This document shows, in pieces, positions 1 through 8,274 of a DNA stretch of 64,000 nucleotides. The notes under the pieces were generated by a model that was not told the origin of the DNA, did no database searches, and was given only the letters and a program-made list of their open reading frames with translations. Every line of letters starts with the position of its first letter. The first letter of the stretch is position 1. This DNA is from Bradyrhizobium sp. CCGB01 (GTDB lineage: Bacteria; Pseudomonadota; Alphaproteobacteria; Rhizobiales; Xanthobacteraceae): NCBI RefSeq assembly GCF_024199795.1, contig NZ_JANADK010000001.1, forward strand, positions 7,874,001 to 7,938,000, read 5' to 3'. The translations under genes and the position numbers were made by a program.

Positions 1-240
1 CCCGAGCAGATCGAGGTAGTAGCGCTCACCCGGCACCGCGCCGGTGATCGCCTGCATGCAGGCCACCCCGGTATCCACGACCGTTTTCCACGGATTGGCC
101 ACGATGAAGGTGCCGACCGCGGTACCCATGATGATCACGAATTCCCACGGCTGCATGAGCACGGCCAGATGGCCGCCCATGGCGGCAAATCCGCCAAGCA
201 GCGCCGCTACCGTGATGAAAATCCCCACGAAACTGCCCAA
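1..240 (-). CDS. motA: Flagellar motor stator protein MotA (N-terminal part, runs off the window)
   Basis: The minus strand from 240 to 1 reads as 80 codons of a MotA N-terminus: an initial membrane helix followed by GGFAAMGGHLAVLMQPWEF and then EFVIIMGTAVGTFIVANPWK, ending ...GERYYLDLLG. MotA forms, with MotB, the proton-conducting stator that drives flagellar rotation in the inner membrane. The start is a TTG at 240-238, chosen because it sits just before the first hydrophobic helix and has GGAG about 7 bases upstream; no in-frame ATG precedes it. The gene is divergent from the DUF1217-flgF-fliI genes, as in the rhizobial flagellar cluster. The rest of the gene lies outside the window. Confidence 0.9.
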   Translation of the reverse strand, partial: MGSFVGIFITVAALLGGFAAMGGHLAVLMQPWEFVIIMGTAVGTFIVANPWKTVVDTGVACMQAITGAVPGERYYLDLLG

Positions 241-382
241 CGCGCCGCTCCATCGCCGATCCCGTCGGGAATATCTAGTCGGCGAGCCTTGCGCGAAGCT
301 GGCTTCCCGGTCGCCAGCCCCGCGCAAGCATTTCGCGGCAGCTTGGGACGATGTCGCAGAAGCGGCCAGAGGGACGCGTGCC

Positions 383-1174
383 ATGCTATCCACGATCGCG
401 GACTACACCAGACTGACCAAGGACATGAGCAAGTCGCTGACCCAGGTCGCGACCGAGCCGGATGTCAGCCGCGATACCGACTACTTCCTGAGCCACATCG
501 GCAACGTGAAGACCATCGACGATTTCCTGAAGGACTATCGCCTCTACTCCTATGCGATGAAGGCCTTCGGCCTCAGCGACATGACCTATGCCAAGGCGTT
601 CATGCGCAAGGTGCTGACCGAGGGCGTCGCGTCCACGGACACCTTCGCCAACAAGCTGACCGACACCCGCTACAGGCAATTCGCCGCCGCCTTCAATTTC
701 GCCGCCCTCGGCGACCAGGCGACCCAGGCGACCGCGGCAACAACCGGCACGGCGACCCAATACGTCACGCAGACGATGGAGGAGAAAGCCGGCGACCAGA
801 ACGAGGGTCTTCGGCTCGCGCTCTATTTCACCCGCAAGGCCTCCACCGTCACCACCGCTTACCAGATCCTGGCCGACAAGGCGCTGACCCAGGTGGTCCA
901 GACCGCCATGGGCTGGTCGTCGACGATCAGCTCGTCCGACATCGACGCCCAGGCCAAGATGATCACGGACAAGATCGATCTCACCGATTTCCAGGATCCG
1001 ACCAAGGTCACCAAATTCGTGCAGCGCTTCGCGGCAATGTGGGATGCGACCCAGGCCCAGAGCGACACCTCGACCAACCCCGCGCTGGTCCTGATCGGCG
1101 GCGCGTCGTCGACGTCGGTCAGCCTGGATACCGACATGCTCACGACGCTTCAGAACATCCGGTTCAACAGGTAA
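383..1174 (+). CDS. DUF1217 family flagellar-cluster protein
   Basis: A 263-residue protein beginning MLSTIADYTRLTKDMSKSL. The alternation of short amphipathic helices with YFLSHIGNVKTIDDFLKDYR and the repeated (A/M)T..FA.. helices matches the DUF1217 proteins that lie between motA and flgF in rhizobial flagellar regions; their exact job is not known, but they are needed for flagella or associated with the basal body. The ATG at 383 has GAGGG about 8 bases upstream; a longer open frame upstream overlaps motA and is not credible as protein. Stop at 1172-1174 is followed after three bases by flgF, so the two are certainly cotranscribed. No signal peptide or membrane helix is seen. Confidence 0.85.
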   Translation: MLSTIADYTRLTKDMSKSLTQVATEPDVSRDTDYFLSHIGNVKTIDDFLKDYRLYSYAMKAFGLSDMTYAKAFMRKVLTEGVASTDTFANKLTDTRYRQFAAAFNFAALGDQATQATAATTGTATQYVTQTMEEKAGDQNEGLRLALYFTRKASTVTTAYQILADKALTQVVQTAMGWSSTISSSDIDAQAKMITDKIDLTDFQDPTKVTKFVQRFAAMWDATQAQSDTSTNPALVLIGGASSTSVSLDTDMLTTLQNIRFNR

Positions 1175-1177
1175 ATC

Positions 1178-1906
1178 ATGCAATCGGCTCTCTATGTCGG
1201 CTTGTCGGCGCAGGTCGCCCTCGAAAAGCGCCTCCAGACGATCGCCAACAACGTCGCCAACGTCAACACGGCGGCATTCCGCACCGACGTGGTGAAATTC
1301 GAGACCGTGCTGTCCAAGGCGGGCGCGAACCCGGTCGCCTTCTCCTCGCCCGGCGACAACATCATCTCGCGCGAGATGGGCAGCATCACCGAGAGCGGCA
1401 ATCCGCTCGACGTCGCCGTGGTCGGACAGGGCTGGATCGCCTTCGCCGGCCCGAACGGCACGGTCTATACCCGCGACGGCCGCCTCCAGATCGCCCCCAA
1501 CGGCGATCTCCAGACCGTGTCCGGCTTCCCCGTCATCGATGCCGGCGGCGCGCAGATCACGCTCGACCCGAACGGCGGACCGATCTCGATCGCGCGCAGC
1601 GGCGCGATCACCCAGGACAACAACGAGATCGGCTCCATCGGCCTGTTCAACATTCCCGCCGACGCCAATCTCGAACGTTACGGCAATTCCGGCGTCACGC
1701 CGGACCGGCCCGCGACCGCCATCGCCGATTTCTCCCGCGACGGTTTCAAGCAGGGCTATGTCGAGGGCTCCGGCGCCAATCCGATGATGGAATTGACGAA
1801 GCTGATCGCGGCTTCGCGCGCCTTCGAGGGCACCAATTCGATGATCGAGGGCACCGAGAGCTCGCTTCAGAACGCAATCCGGACGCTGGGCGAGCCCGGC
1901 AAGTAG
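1178..1906 (+). CDS. flgF: Flagellar basal-body rod protein FlgF
   Basis: A 242-residue rod protein of the FlgF type, part of the proximal rod that crosses the periplasm. The N-terminus (MQSALYVGLSAQVALEKRLQ, then IANNVANVNTAAFR) is the conserved flagellar rod/hook motif; the C-terminus (MMELTKLIAASRAFEGTNSM) is the matching coiled helix that pairs with it in axial proteins. The middle (residues about 80-160) contains GNPLDVAVVGQGWIAF, characteristic of FlgF/FlgG. Length is normal for FlgF. It follows the DUF1217 gene by three bases and precedes fliI by 70 bases. Confidence 0.93.
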   Translation: MQSALYVGLSAQVALEKRLQTIANNVANVNTAAFRTDVVKFETVLSKAGANPVAFSSPGDNIISREMGSITESGNPLDVAVVGQGWIAFAGPNGTVYTRDGRLQIAPNGDLQTVSGFPVIDAGGAQITLDPNGGPISIARSGAITQDNNEIGSIGLFNIPADANLERYGNSGVTPDRPATAIADFSRDGFKQGYVEGSGANPMMELTKLIAASRAFEGTNSMIEGTESSLQNAIRTLGEPGK

Positions 1907-1976
1907 ACTTGAGTCAAGGTAGGCTTGAGTCAAAGTAAGATTTGCGCCTCGCGCGCATTGAGGGTGGACGGTTTCC

Positions 1977-3302
1977 TTGAACGCTCTTCGGCAACTCGAG
2001 TGGGCGCTGCTGGAGCTTCAGCAGAGCACTCCCCTGGCCAGCGTCAGCGGCGCGATCTCCGAGATCGCGCCGACGCATTTCCGCGTCTCCGGCCTGTCGC
2101 GCTTCGTCAGGCTTGGTGAACTGATCGGCGTCAACACCGGCGGCAAGCCGCAGATCGGTGAGGTGGTACGGATCGACAGCGAGGGCATCATCGCCAAGCC
2201 GTTCGACCGGCAGTTCGCCGGCGGCCTCGGCTCGGTCGCCTACCGGATGCCGCCTCTGTCCTTCGCGCCCGATCCGAGCTGGAAGGGCCGCGTCATCAAC
2301 GCGCTCGGCGCGCCGCTGGACGGACAAGGTCCCCTCACCCCTGGATCGCGCACCGTATCGGCGGAAGCCGAGGCGCCTTCGGCCATGAAGCGCGCGCGCG
2401 TCCACAAGCCGCTGCGCACCGGCGTGCGCGTCATCGACCTGTTCGCCCCGATCTGCGCCGGCCAGCGCGTCGGCATCTTTGCCGGCTCCGGCGTCGGCAA
2501 GTCGACGCTGCTTGCGATGCTGGCCCGCAGCCAGGGCTTCGACACCGTCGTGCTGGCGCTCGTCGGCGAACGCGGCCGCGAGGTGCGCGAATTCATCGAG
2601 GACGTACTCGGCGCCAACCGGAACCGCGCCGTCACCATCGTATCGACGGGAGATGAAAGCCCGATGATGCGGCGGCTGGCGCCGAAGACCGCCATGGCGG
2701 TCGCCGAATATTTCCGTGACCGGGGCGAATCGGTCCTCCTGGTGGTCGATTCGATCACTCGTTTCGCCCATGCCGCCCGCGAGGTCGCCCTCGCCGCTGG
2801 CGAGCCTGCGGTGGCGCGCGGTTATGCACCGACCGTCTTCACCGACCTGCCCCGCCTGCTCGAGCGCGCCGGCCCCGGCGAGGAGGGATCCGGCACGATT
2901 ACCGGCATTTTCTCCGTGCTGGTCGATGGCGACGATCACAACGAGCCGATCGCCGACACCATCCGAAGCACCCTCGACGGCCACATCGTGCTCTCCAGGC
3001 ACATCGCCGACCAGGCGCGCTATCCCGCCGTCGACGTTCTGGCCTCGGTCTCCCGCCTCGCCCACAACGTCTGGGACCCCGAGGAGCGCGAATTGGTGAG
3101 CAAGCTGCGCACCATGATCGCCAAATACGAGGACACGCGCGACCTTCGCCTGATGGGCGGATATCAGGCGGGGCGTGATTCGGGCCTCGACCAGGCCGTC
3201 GACATGGTCCCGAGAATCTACAGCGCCATGCGCCAGGATGCCTCGGCCGGACCAAGCGCCGATCCATTCCGCGAACTGCGAGACATGCTCAAGGGCGACT
3301 AG
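1977..3302 (+). CDS. fliI: Flagellar type III export ATPase FliI
   Basis: A 441-residue F1-beta-like ATPase that powers export of flagellar axial proteins at the cytoplasmic face of the basal body. Visible motifs: Walker A GIFAGSGVGKST (about residue 165), ALVGERGREVREFIED, Walker B region VLLVVDSITRFAHA (about 245), and the C-terminal LRTMIAKYEDTRDLRLMGGY segment. The beta-barrel N-terminus is complete (GAISEIAPTHFRVSGL). The start is TTG at 1977-1979; no in-frame ATG gives an intact N-terminus. This is the last gene of the flagellar group in the window; the ~950 bases downstream hold no convincing gene. Confidence 0.93.
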   Translation: MNALRQLEWALLELQQSTPLASVSGAISEIAPTHFRVSGLSRFVRLGELIGVNTGGKPQIGEVVRIDSEGIIAKPFDRQFAGGLGSVAYRMPPLSFAPDPSWKGRVINALGAPLDGQGPLTPGSRTVSAEAEAPSAMKRARVHKPLRTGVRVIDLFAPICAGQRVGIFAGSGVGKSTLLAMLARSQGFDTVVLALVGERGREVREFIEDVLGANRNRAVTIVSTGDESPMMRRLAPKTAMAVAEYFRDRGESVLLVVDSITRFAHAAREVALAAGEPAVARGYAPTVFTDLPRLLERAGPGEEGSGTITGIFSVLVDGDDHNEPIADTIRSTLDGHIVLSRHIADQARYPAVDVLASVSRLAHNVWDPEERELVSKLRTMIAKYEDTRDLRLMGGYQAGRDSGLDQAVDMVPRIYSAMRQDASAGPSADPFRELRDMLKGD

Positions 3303-4256
3303 AGCATGATCGGCTCTGATTGGATCAGAACCGAAGCTAGATTCTTGTTTTGACGCGTTTTCTTCACGCGAATTGGTATCCACTCCGCGGGAAAACGCTC
3401 CAGCGGGGCGGCGCGCGGTCGGCACGCCCGTCCTCGCCGCCCTGCTCATGATCGCGACAGTCGATCACGCATGCCGCTACGCCTTCGGCGCATGCGCGCC
3501 CGTTGCCGCTTACCGTTTTGCGTCGCGGGTGCATCAGCGGTTCGGTGGAGATCGCGCCGCCAGGACGAAAGCGATCCAGTGGACGGATTCCACCGTAATT
3601 GCCACAACAACCGCTACGTGCAATCCCTACGAGTTCCCTTGGCGATTCCCCGACGGATCGCACAAGTTGTGGATGACGCGCTGCTGCGCGTCACCGTCAT
3701 GCACAAGCTTCAATCAATTTGCATCAACGGCAGACAACAACATGTTGTGCAATCAAACCGTCGTATACTTGCGTGCAAATGGCTTGTTCCACTGTGTATT
3801 GCGATCACCATCATGTGTCCTGACGAACGAGAATGTCTTGAACGTTACAATCGCTTCGAACGACATCCAGTCTCCGAGAGCGTCTCTACTTGATTTTGTT
3901 GAGAAGCTCATTCATCGTTTCGATGGAACATAAGAAACGTCTGCGTGTGACTTGAACTTCAGGGGCTACGGTTGAACAATTCCGATCTATCGTCCGGCTG
4001 TGACGGCAACTCGGGCTTTCGTTCGACGACGCCACGATTGGCATACCGTCATCGACACTGCTTCTCGCGCCGTATCTCGCAGCACTCGCCTGTCCAGGTC
4101 GGTTGCCGAGCGATCCGTGCTTTCGCGCGAGAGTCGGGCACTGTGTATGTGTCGGACGTTATGAGGGGTACGGCTTCTCGCGAAGGGCTCGTGCGCAACG
4201 ACGGAAGGCGGCTCCGGGGCGCCGCAGACGTGATACCCGGGGCAAGGTAGGAATTC
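3303..4256. other. Long intergenic stretch with a dispersed-type repeat and a 12-bp palindrome
   Basis: No convincing gene is seen in about 950 bases. Bases 3303-3405 (starting AGAGCATGATCGGCTCTGAT and including TTTTGACGCGTTTTCTTCACG) resemble a short intergenic repeat common in Bradyrhizobium genomes. Roughly 3600-3960 is clearly more AT-rich than its surroundings and contains a perfect 12-bp palindrome ACAACATGTTGT at 3737-3748. Upstream-region function for the MarR gene at 4257 is possible but the palindrome is 500 bases from that start. Confidence 0.5.
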
Positions 4257-4892
4257 ATGCCGTTGGCACGCGAGGCCGTCGAGCTGCTGGTTCAGGCGGC
4301 CAGAGCCTGGTATTTTGAGGGCAATCAGCACGGGTTGCGTGATCGCGAATGGATGGCGCTGCGCTTTCTCGATCGCGCCAACAGGTTCTCGCGTACGCCG
4401 TCCGCACTGGCCGGCTTCATCGGCGCGACCCGGGCCACGGCATCGCAGATCGTGAAGACGCTGGAAGCCAAGTCCTTCCTGGTGCGAAAGCCCTCGCACG
4501 AGGACAAGCGATCCGTCGTGCTCCACGTCACCGCACAGGGCGCGAAGTGCCTGAGCCAGCACGACCCGATCAATCACGTGATGAACGCGGTCACGTCTCT
4601 CGGCACCGACGAATGCATCAGGCTGCGCGACTCGCTCCGCGAGATCCTCAATCACCTCGACGCGGCCCATCAGCGGCTCGATGCCAGCATCTGCCGCGAC
4701 TGCATGTTTCTCGCCGAACGCAGTCCCGGCACGGGCAAGGGACGTGCGAGCGCCGAGTTCATGTGCCGGTTGTACCGCGCACCTGTTTCCCTCGAGGAGA
4801 CCGAACTCCTCTGCACCAGCTTCGAGCGCACCCGCGACCGCCCGAAGATCGAAGGGCATCTCGACCGCCCGCGCGTGGCGAGCCAGGGGTGA
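4257..4892 (+). CDS. MarR-family regulator with a C-terminal four-cysteine tail
   Basis: A 211-residue protein. Residues about 25-100 form a MarR-type winged helix (LDRANRFSRTPSALAGFIGA, RATASQIVKTLEAKSFLVRK, then the wing PSHEDKRSVVLHVTAQG). After the dimerisation helix the protein has an extra tail with Cys146-x2-Cys149, Cys170 and Cys186, plus Cys98 and Cys120 earlier. Ordinary MarR proteins are about 140-160 residues and lack this tail, so a metal or iron-sulphur site and redox or metal sensing are plausible but not shown. The start ATG has AGGAA five bases upstream. The gene stands alone among repeats; its target is unknown. Confidence 0.8.
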   Translation: MPLAREAVELLVQAARAWYFEGNQHGLRDREWMALRFLDRANRFSRTPSALAGFIGATRATASQIVKTLEAKSFLVRKPSHEDKRSVVLHVTAQGAKCLSQHDPINHVMNAVTSLGTDECIRLRDSLREILNHLDAAHQRLDASICRDCMFLAERSPGTGKGRASAEFMCRLYRAPVSLEETELLCTSFERTRDRPKIEGHLDRPRVASQG

Positions 4893-5059
4893 GACGAGAC
4901 TTCGCTGCTTGACGCGAACGGCGGGGCGCGCAACTTCCGGGCGTATGCCCGAGCAAGCGTTGCGGAAAATTTCGCGAGCACATGATTCTTTGAAACGCGG
5001 CCCCGGCTCTTTCGTGTCCCGGACGCGTTGCATGCGATGACAGGCTCCGCGAAGTAGTC

Positions 5060-5125
5060 CGGACTGTTTCCGCGGAGAGATTCTGGATTGCTTCGCTGCG
5101 CTCGCAATGACGGAGCAAGGGGCGG
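5060..5125. repeat. Dispersed intergenic repeat (GATTGCTTCGCTGCGCTCGC type)
   Basis: The string GATTCTGGATTGCTTCGCTG followed by CGCTCGCAATGACG belongs to a short repeat seen many times between genes in Bradyrhizobium and relatives (from memory). No gene here; its function is unknown. Confidence 0.55.
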
Positions 5126-5150
5126 CATCGCAGTTCTCCGGCGTGCACTC

Positions 5151-5238
5151 GTAGGATGGGTAGAGCGAAGCGAAACCTGTCGACGCTTTCATTGACGCCG
5201 AGACACGATGGGTTTCGCAAGTGCTCTACCCATCCTAC
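5151..5238. repeat. 88-bp inverted-repeat element, copy A
   Basis: The element starts with GTAGGATGGGTAGAG and ends with the exact reverse complement CTCTACCCATCCTAC. Inside these termini are a second pair of matching arms (CGAAACC near the left, GGGTTTCG near the right). A second copy with the same ends and a different middle lies at 41258-41343. The structure is that of a small palindromic mobile or REP-like unit; no coding capacity. Confidence 0.8.
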
Positions 5239-5415
5239 GGCCCTGCAGACACGCCTTCGCATCCTCGCGGCGCATTTCGCCCGAGCTTTGCCTGGTCTCT
5301 CACCCTCATGAGCCAAGAGGGCGCAGGGAAGGCCGGGTGCCGGCTGGCACCCGCGGTCCGCTGCGCGAAATGGAGCGCAGGAAGAACCGCACAACGGCAT
5401 ACAGGTGAAGCCCAA

Positions 5416-5881
5416 CACACGGCCTTCCCTGCGCGGTGGGTTGACGGCTTATGCCGTGCTCTCCCGGGAGCCGAGTTCCTTCTGGCCTCCCTCACCCCGG
5501 CGAAAGTCGCGGACACCGCGCCGGTTGACGCGAATCCGCATCCGCCAAGGCTTGACCGTAGCAACGACGGCCAGGACCACACGGTTTTGCCGTACGCGCG
5601 TTCGTTGGCGCCACAGGGTATTCCCGCGCTGTCGACGTAGCGGGAAAAATGTTGGCGAGACGAACTCACAGCGCCGCTCATCCAGCGCGAAGCCTGGGGG
5701 CTCACGGAGAGCAATCCGCCCTGCCCTTGGCCTCGCGCCCGACGCTGCCGCGTCCACCGCAACCCGCCTCGCGAAACGTGACGACACAAGATCGCCCCTC
5801 AAGGACGAGCCGGGATGGCGACACATACGTCGTTTCCGAATTTCGGTAAAGTAGAATATTTTCGCGGCGAAGGCTTGACGG
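5416..5881. repeat. About 470-bp dispersed repeat, copy 1
   Basis: Starts AACACACGGCCTTCCCTGCG and ends near GAATTTCGGTAAAGTAGAAT. It matches 38671-39141 in the same orientation over its whole length, with scattered substitutions and small indels; blocks such as GACCGTAGCAACGACGGCCA and CACGGAGAGCAATCCGCCCT are identical. Neither strand keeps one reading frame conserved between copies, so the open frames it contains are not genes. About 170 bases before it (5240-5415, with GGGAAGGCCGGGTGCCGGCT) are probably also repeat-derived. Confidence 0.8.
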
Positions 5882-5920
5882 CTGCGCGGGTGTTTTGCCC
5901 GTCGGGCAACGATGCGGTCC

Positions 5921-5956
5921 GTAGCCCGGATGGAGCGCAGCACATTCCGGGATCTC
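5921..5956. repeat. Short dispersed repeat (GTAGCCCGGATGGAGCGCAG type)
   Basis: GTAGCCCGGATGGAGCGCAG followed by CACATTCCGGG has self-complementary ends (CCCGGA / TCCGGG), as in short intergenic repeats of Bradyrhizobium. A degenerate relative appears at about 10730-10760. Nothing else is recognised up to the terminator at 6142. Confidence 0.5.
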
Positions 5957-6136
5957 GCCACCAGCCACAGCGGTCCCCGATTACGCAGAGCCTGTCATCG
6001 GGAGCGCATTCGCGCGACCCGTTGGCTCATGCGGGCTGCGAATCGTCCCGCTCTGCCGGACGACATCATTCGTCTGGTTGCGCTTGAAAGTGATTCCCGG
6101 GAGCTGCGATCGGCCGCGATGATGCGGGCTGGACAA

Positions 6137-6172
6137 TAAAAAACACCCGGCGGTTTCCCGCCGGGTGTTCGT
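6137..6172 (-). terminator. Rho-independent terminator of the porin gene
   Basis: A perfect 12-bp stem (AACACCCGGCGG at 6142-6153 with CCGCCGGGTGTT at 6158-6169) and 4-base loop is followed on the minus strand by TTTTATTG. It lies just after the porin stop codon (6192). A separate perfect 16-bp palindrome GTCGAAACGTTTCGAC (6171-6186) lies between the stop and the stem. Confidence 0.9.
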
Positions 6173-6191
6173 CGAAACGTTTCGACTGATC

Positions 6192-7763
6192 TTACCAGTT
6201 GCGCTGAGCGCGGAGCAGCAGGGTGATGCTGTCCTGATCCTTCAGCTCATACAGAGCAGCCGGCTTGGCGGTCGTGCCGGCGCCGGCGTAACCGACGGTG
6301 CCCGAGTACTTCTGGTCGAGGTGGGTCCAGTTCAGGTCACCCGAGAACGTCAGGTTCTTGACCGGGGTCCAGCGGGTGATCAGGCCGATCTGACCGACGG
6401 CGAAGTCCGGGTTACAACCCGTGACGCCAGCCAGGCCGCCGAAGACGCCGCCGGCACCGCCGACGCCGCAGAGCGCGGTCTTGGCGACCGTGCCGTACTG
6501 AGCCTGAGCGTAGGCACCGTAGAGCGCGGTGTTCCAGTAGGGATCCCAGTTGTGGGTGTAAGCACCGCGGAAGCCCCAGGTCTTAACCGTCTCCTGCGAA
6601 CCGCCGGTGATGTACACGGTGTCCGGAGCATAGGCGAAGCCGACGCTTTGGTAGGCAACGCCCGAGCTGCCGAACATCGAGTACGAGCTGCCCGCCAGGT
6701 TCTGGAAGTTGTAGCGGGTCGCACCGTCGGTGTAGACGCCCTGGATGTTGATCACGTCACCCGCACCGGTCGGGATGTTCTTGATCGACAGAGCGAGCTG
6801 AACAGCCCAGCCCCACTTGTCGTCGGGGTGGCCAGTCGTCTCGGTCGCGCCGTAGTAGGCAACGTGGTTGTCATGCGCAGCCACCGACGCCTGGAAGAGA
6901 CCCCAAGCCTGGTCGACACGGACCATACCGACGAGGTTCGGCGAACGGGTACCACCGATGGCGTTGGTGCCGTAGGTGCCACCAATCATGCCACCCGCGG
7001 TCGCGCCGGTCAGGTTCACGTTGCCGGCCTGATAGTAGGCCGAAGCGTCTTCAGCCGAGAACGCGGCCGTCACGCCCTGACCGAAGTCAGCGGTGTAGGT
7101 GAACTGGGTGACACCGGTAACGGTGCCGCTGCCGCCGACGAGACCGTCGAAGTTGTTGCCGGGATAGTTGGTCCAGGGCGCGTCGAACTGCGACACGGCC
7201 TTACCCATCGTGAAGCCGGCGAACTGGATGAAGGCGTAGTACACGCCGAGCGAACCGGCCGAGGTGTTGCCGTCGGTGCCGTTGATCGACGAACCAACGA
7301 GCGCCGGGGTGGCACCCGAGGTGTTGAGGCCGAGCGAGCCGGTGTAGACGGTGCCGCCCGTGGCGGAGCCGGTGCCCTGATAGCCGCCGGTCGTCCAGGA
7401 GAACACGCCGTCGAAGAAGGTACGGACAACGCCGTATTCGGTCGCGGTGCGCGTGTCGATGTTGAGATCTTCACGAGCGCGCATGGTGTAGTAGTTGCTC
7501 AGACGGTTGTGCGCACCGGCCGGGGAGCCGTTGGCAGCGCCGTAGGAGCTGTTGGTGCCCAGCGCGACTTCAGCGCGCAGGTAGCCACCCAGCTTGATGC
7601 AGGTGTCGGTGCCCGGGATGTAGTAGAAGCCGGCGCCGTACAGCGAGCAGATCTTCACGTATTCGACGGCCTTGGCCTTCACGGGAAGATCGGCGGCGAA
7701 CGCACCGGACGCGGCCATCAGGCCGGCAGCCGAGCCGAGAAGAAGCGTCTTCGTAAACTTCAT
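6192..7763 (-). CDS. Outer-membrane porin, alphaproteobacterial Porin_2 type
   Basis: A 523-residue beta-barrel porin. Residues 1-23 are a clear signal peptide (MKFTKTLLLGSAAGLMAASG then AFA/ADLP), followed by the family hallmark ADLPVKAKAVEYVKICSLYG and GFYYIPGTDTCIKLGGYLR, which holds a likely disulphide pair. The rest alternates short aromatic strands with Gly/Thr/Ser-rich loops and ends in an aromatic residue (LLLRAQRNW), as needed for outer-membrane insertion. It should form a trimeric general diffusion channel. The ATG at 7763 has GGAGG seven bases upstream; a strong terminator follows. A long open frame on the opposite strand is an artefact of the codon bias of a highly expressed gene. 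Confidence 0.93.
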   Translation of the reverse strand: MKFTKTLLLGSAAGLMAASGAFAADLPVKAKAVEYVKICSLYGAGFYYIPGTDTCIKLGGYLRAEVALGTNSSYGAANGSPAGAHNRLSNYYTMRAREDLNIDTRTATEYGVVRTFFDGVFSWTTGGYQGTGSATGGTVYTGSLGLNTSGATPALVGSSINGTDGNTSAGSLGVYYAFIQFAGFTMGKAVSQFDAPWTNYPGNNFDGLVGGSGTVTGVTQFTYTADFGQGVTAAFSAEDASAYYQAGNVNLTGATAGGMIGGTYGTNAIGGTRSPNLVGMVRVDQAWGLFQASVAAHDNHVAYYGATETTGHPDDKWGWAVQLALSIKNIPTGAGDVINIQGVYTDGATRYNFQNLAGSSYSMFGSSGVAYQSVGFAYAPDTVYITGGSQETVKTWGFRGAYTHNWDPYWNTALYGAYAQAQYGTVAKTALCGVGGAGGVFGGLAGVTGCNPDFAVGQIGLITRWTPVKNLTFSGDLNWTHLDQKYSGTVGYAGAGTTAKPAALYELKDQDSITLLLRAQRNW

Positions 7764-8023
7764 TAGTAAACCTCCAGGTCGGTTCAGGGGGCCCGGCTCC
7801 TCGACGGAGGCCGCTCTACCCTCTTCAATTTCCGTTCAATTCAGATCCGCACTGAAGGTCCGGACTGAAACGACAGTGAGGTGCCCCCCCTCCGTCGTGG
7901 CCCACATATAGTTTATAAAAACAATCGTCTCAATTTATTGATTTAATGAATTGTAAGTTCGGGACGAGTTGTTGCCCATGCGCAACAGGACCGACCAAAG
8001 CCCTATGTAAGCTAATGAAATTT

Positions 8024-8135
8024 AAAATAAAAAGCCCTCAGGGGGCATCCCGAGGGCTTTCTTGGAGGTCTCACATTGCTGCCCATTGACACGGTCAATG
8101 GCAGTGAAATCTGAGTAAGCTAAGACGTAATTTAA
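8024..8135 (-). ncRNA. Candidate small RNA upstream of the porin, with anti-Shine-Dalgarno motif
   Basis: On the minus strand there is a hairpin (CTGCCATTGA pairing with TCAATGGGCAG, one bulge, about 8081-8107), a single-stranded stretch GAGACCTCCAAG, and then a terminator stem (AAAGCCCTC at 8031-8039 with GAGGGCTTT at 8052-8060) followed by TTTTTATTTTAAAT. No gene precedes this terminator on the minus strand, apart from an open frame of 19 codons (about 8137-8196), so it most simply ends a short transcript. The exact 5' end is not visible. The exposed CCUCC could pair with Shine-Dalgarno sequences, including that of the porin (7771-7778). Confidence 0.45.
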
Positions 8136-8274
8136 TTAATTGTTTTTTGCAAGCATTAAACGATCAAGCCGTTTCCGACGTGCAGCGTCAGCCATTTTCG
8201 TTAGTGCGCGATATTCGAGACGCCTCCCAAATATCCCATTAAAAGAATGATCTAGGGGAAACGGGAGAGGCCGC

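Noticed and set aside
386..1933. 515-codon minus-strand open frame opposite DUF1217 and flgF
   Set aside because: Arg/Gly/Asp-rich shadow of two clear flagellar genes.
1914..3449. 511-codon minus-strand open frame opposite fliI
   Set aside because: The plus strand encodes a complete FliI; the other strand has no domain.
3373..3933. 186-codon plus-strand open frame after fliI
   Set aside because: No known domain, overlaps repeat DNA at its start, and has many Cys/Thr runs typical of noncoding frames.
3972..4250. 92-codon open frame before the MarR gene
   Set aside because: No ribosome-binding site or recognisable similarity; the AGGAA of 4257 serves the MarR gene.
5235..5961. Several overlapping open frames on both strands
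   Set aside because: They lie in repeat DNA whose copies do not preserve a reading frame.
6165..7766. 533-codon open frame on the plus strand opposite the porin
   Set aside because: It mirrors the porin exactly, has no recognisable domain and arises from the strong codon bias of the porin gene.
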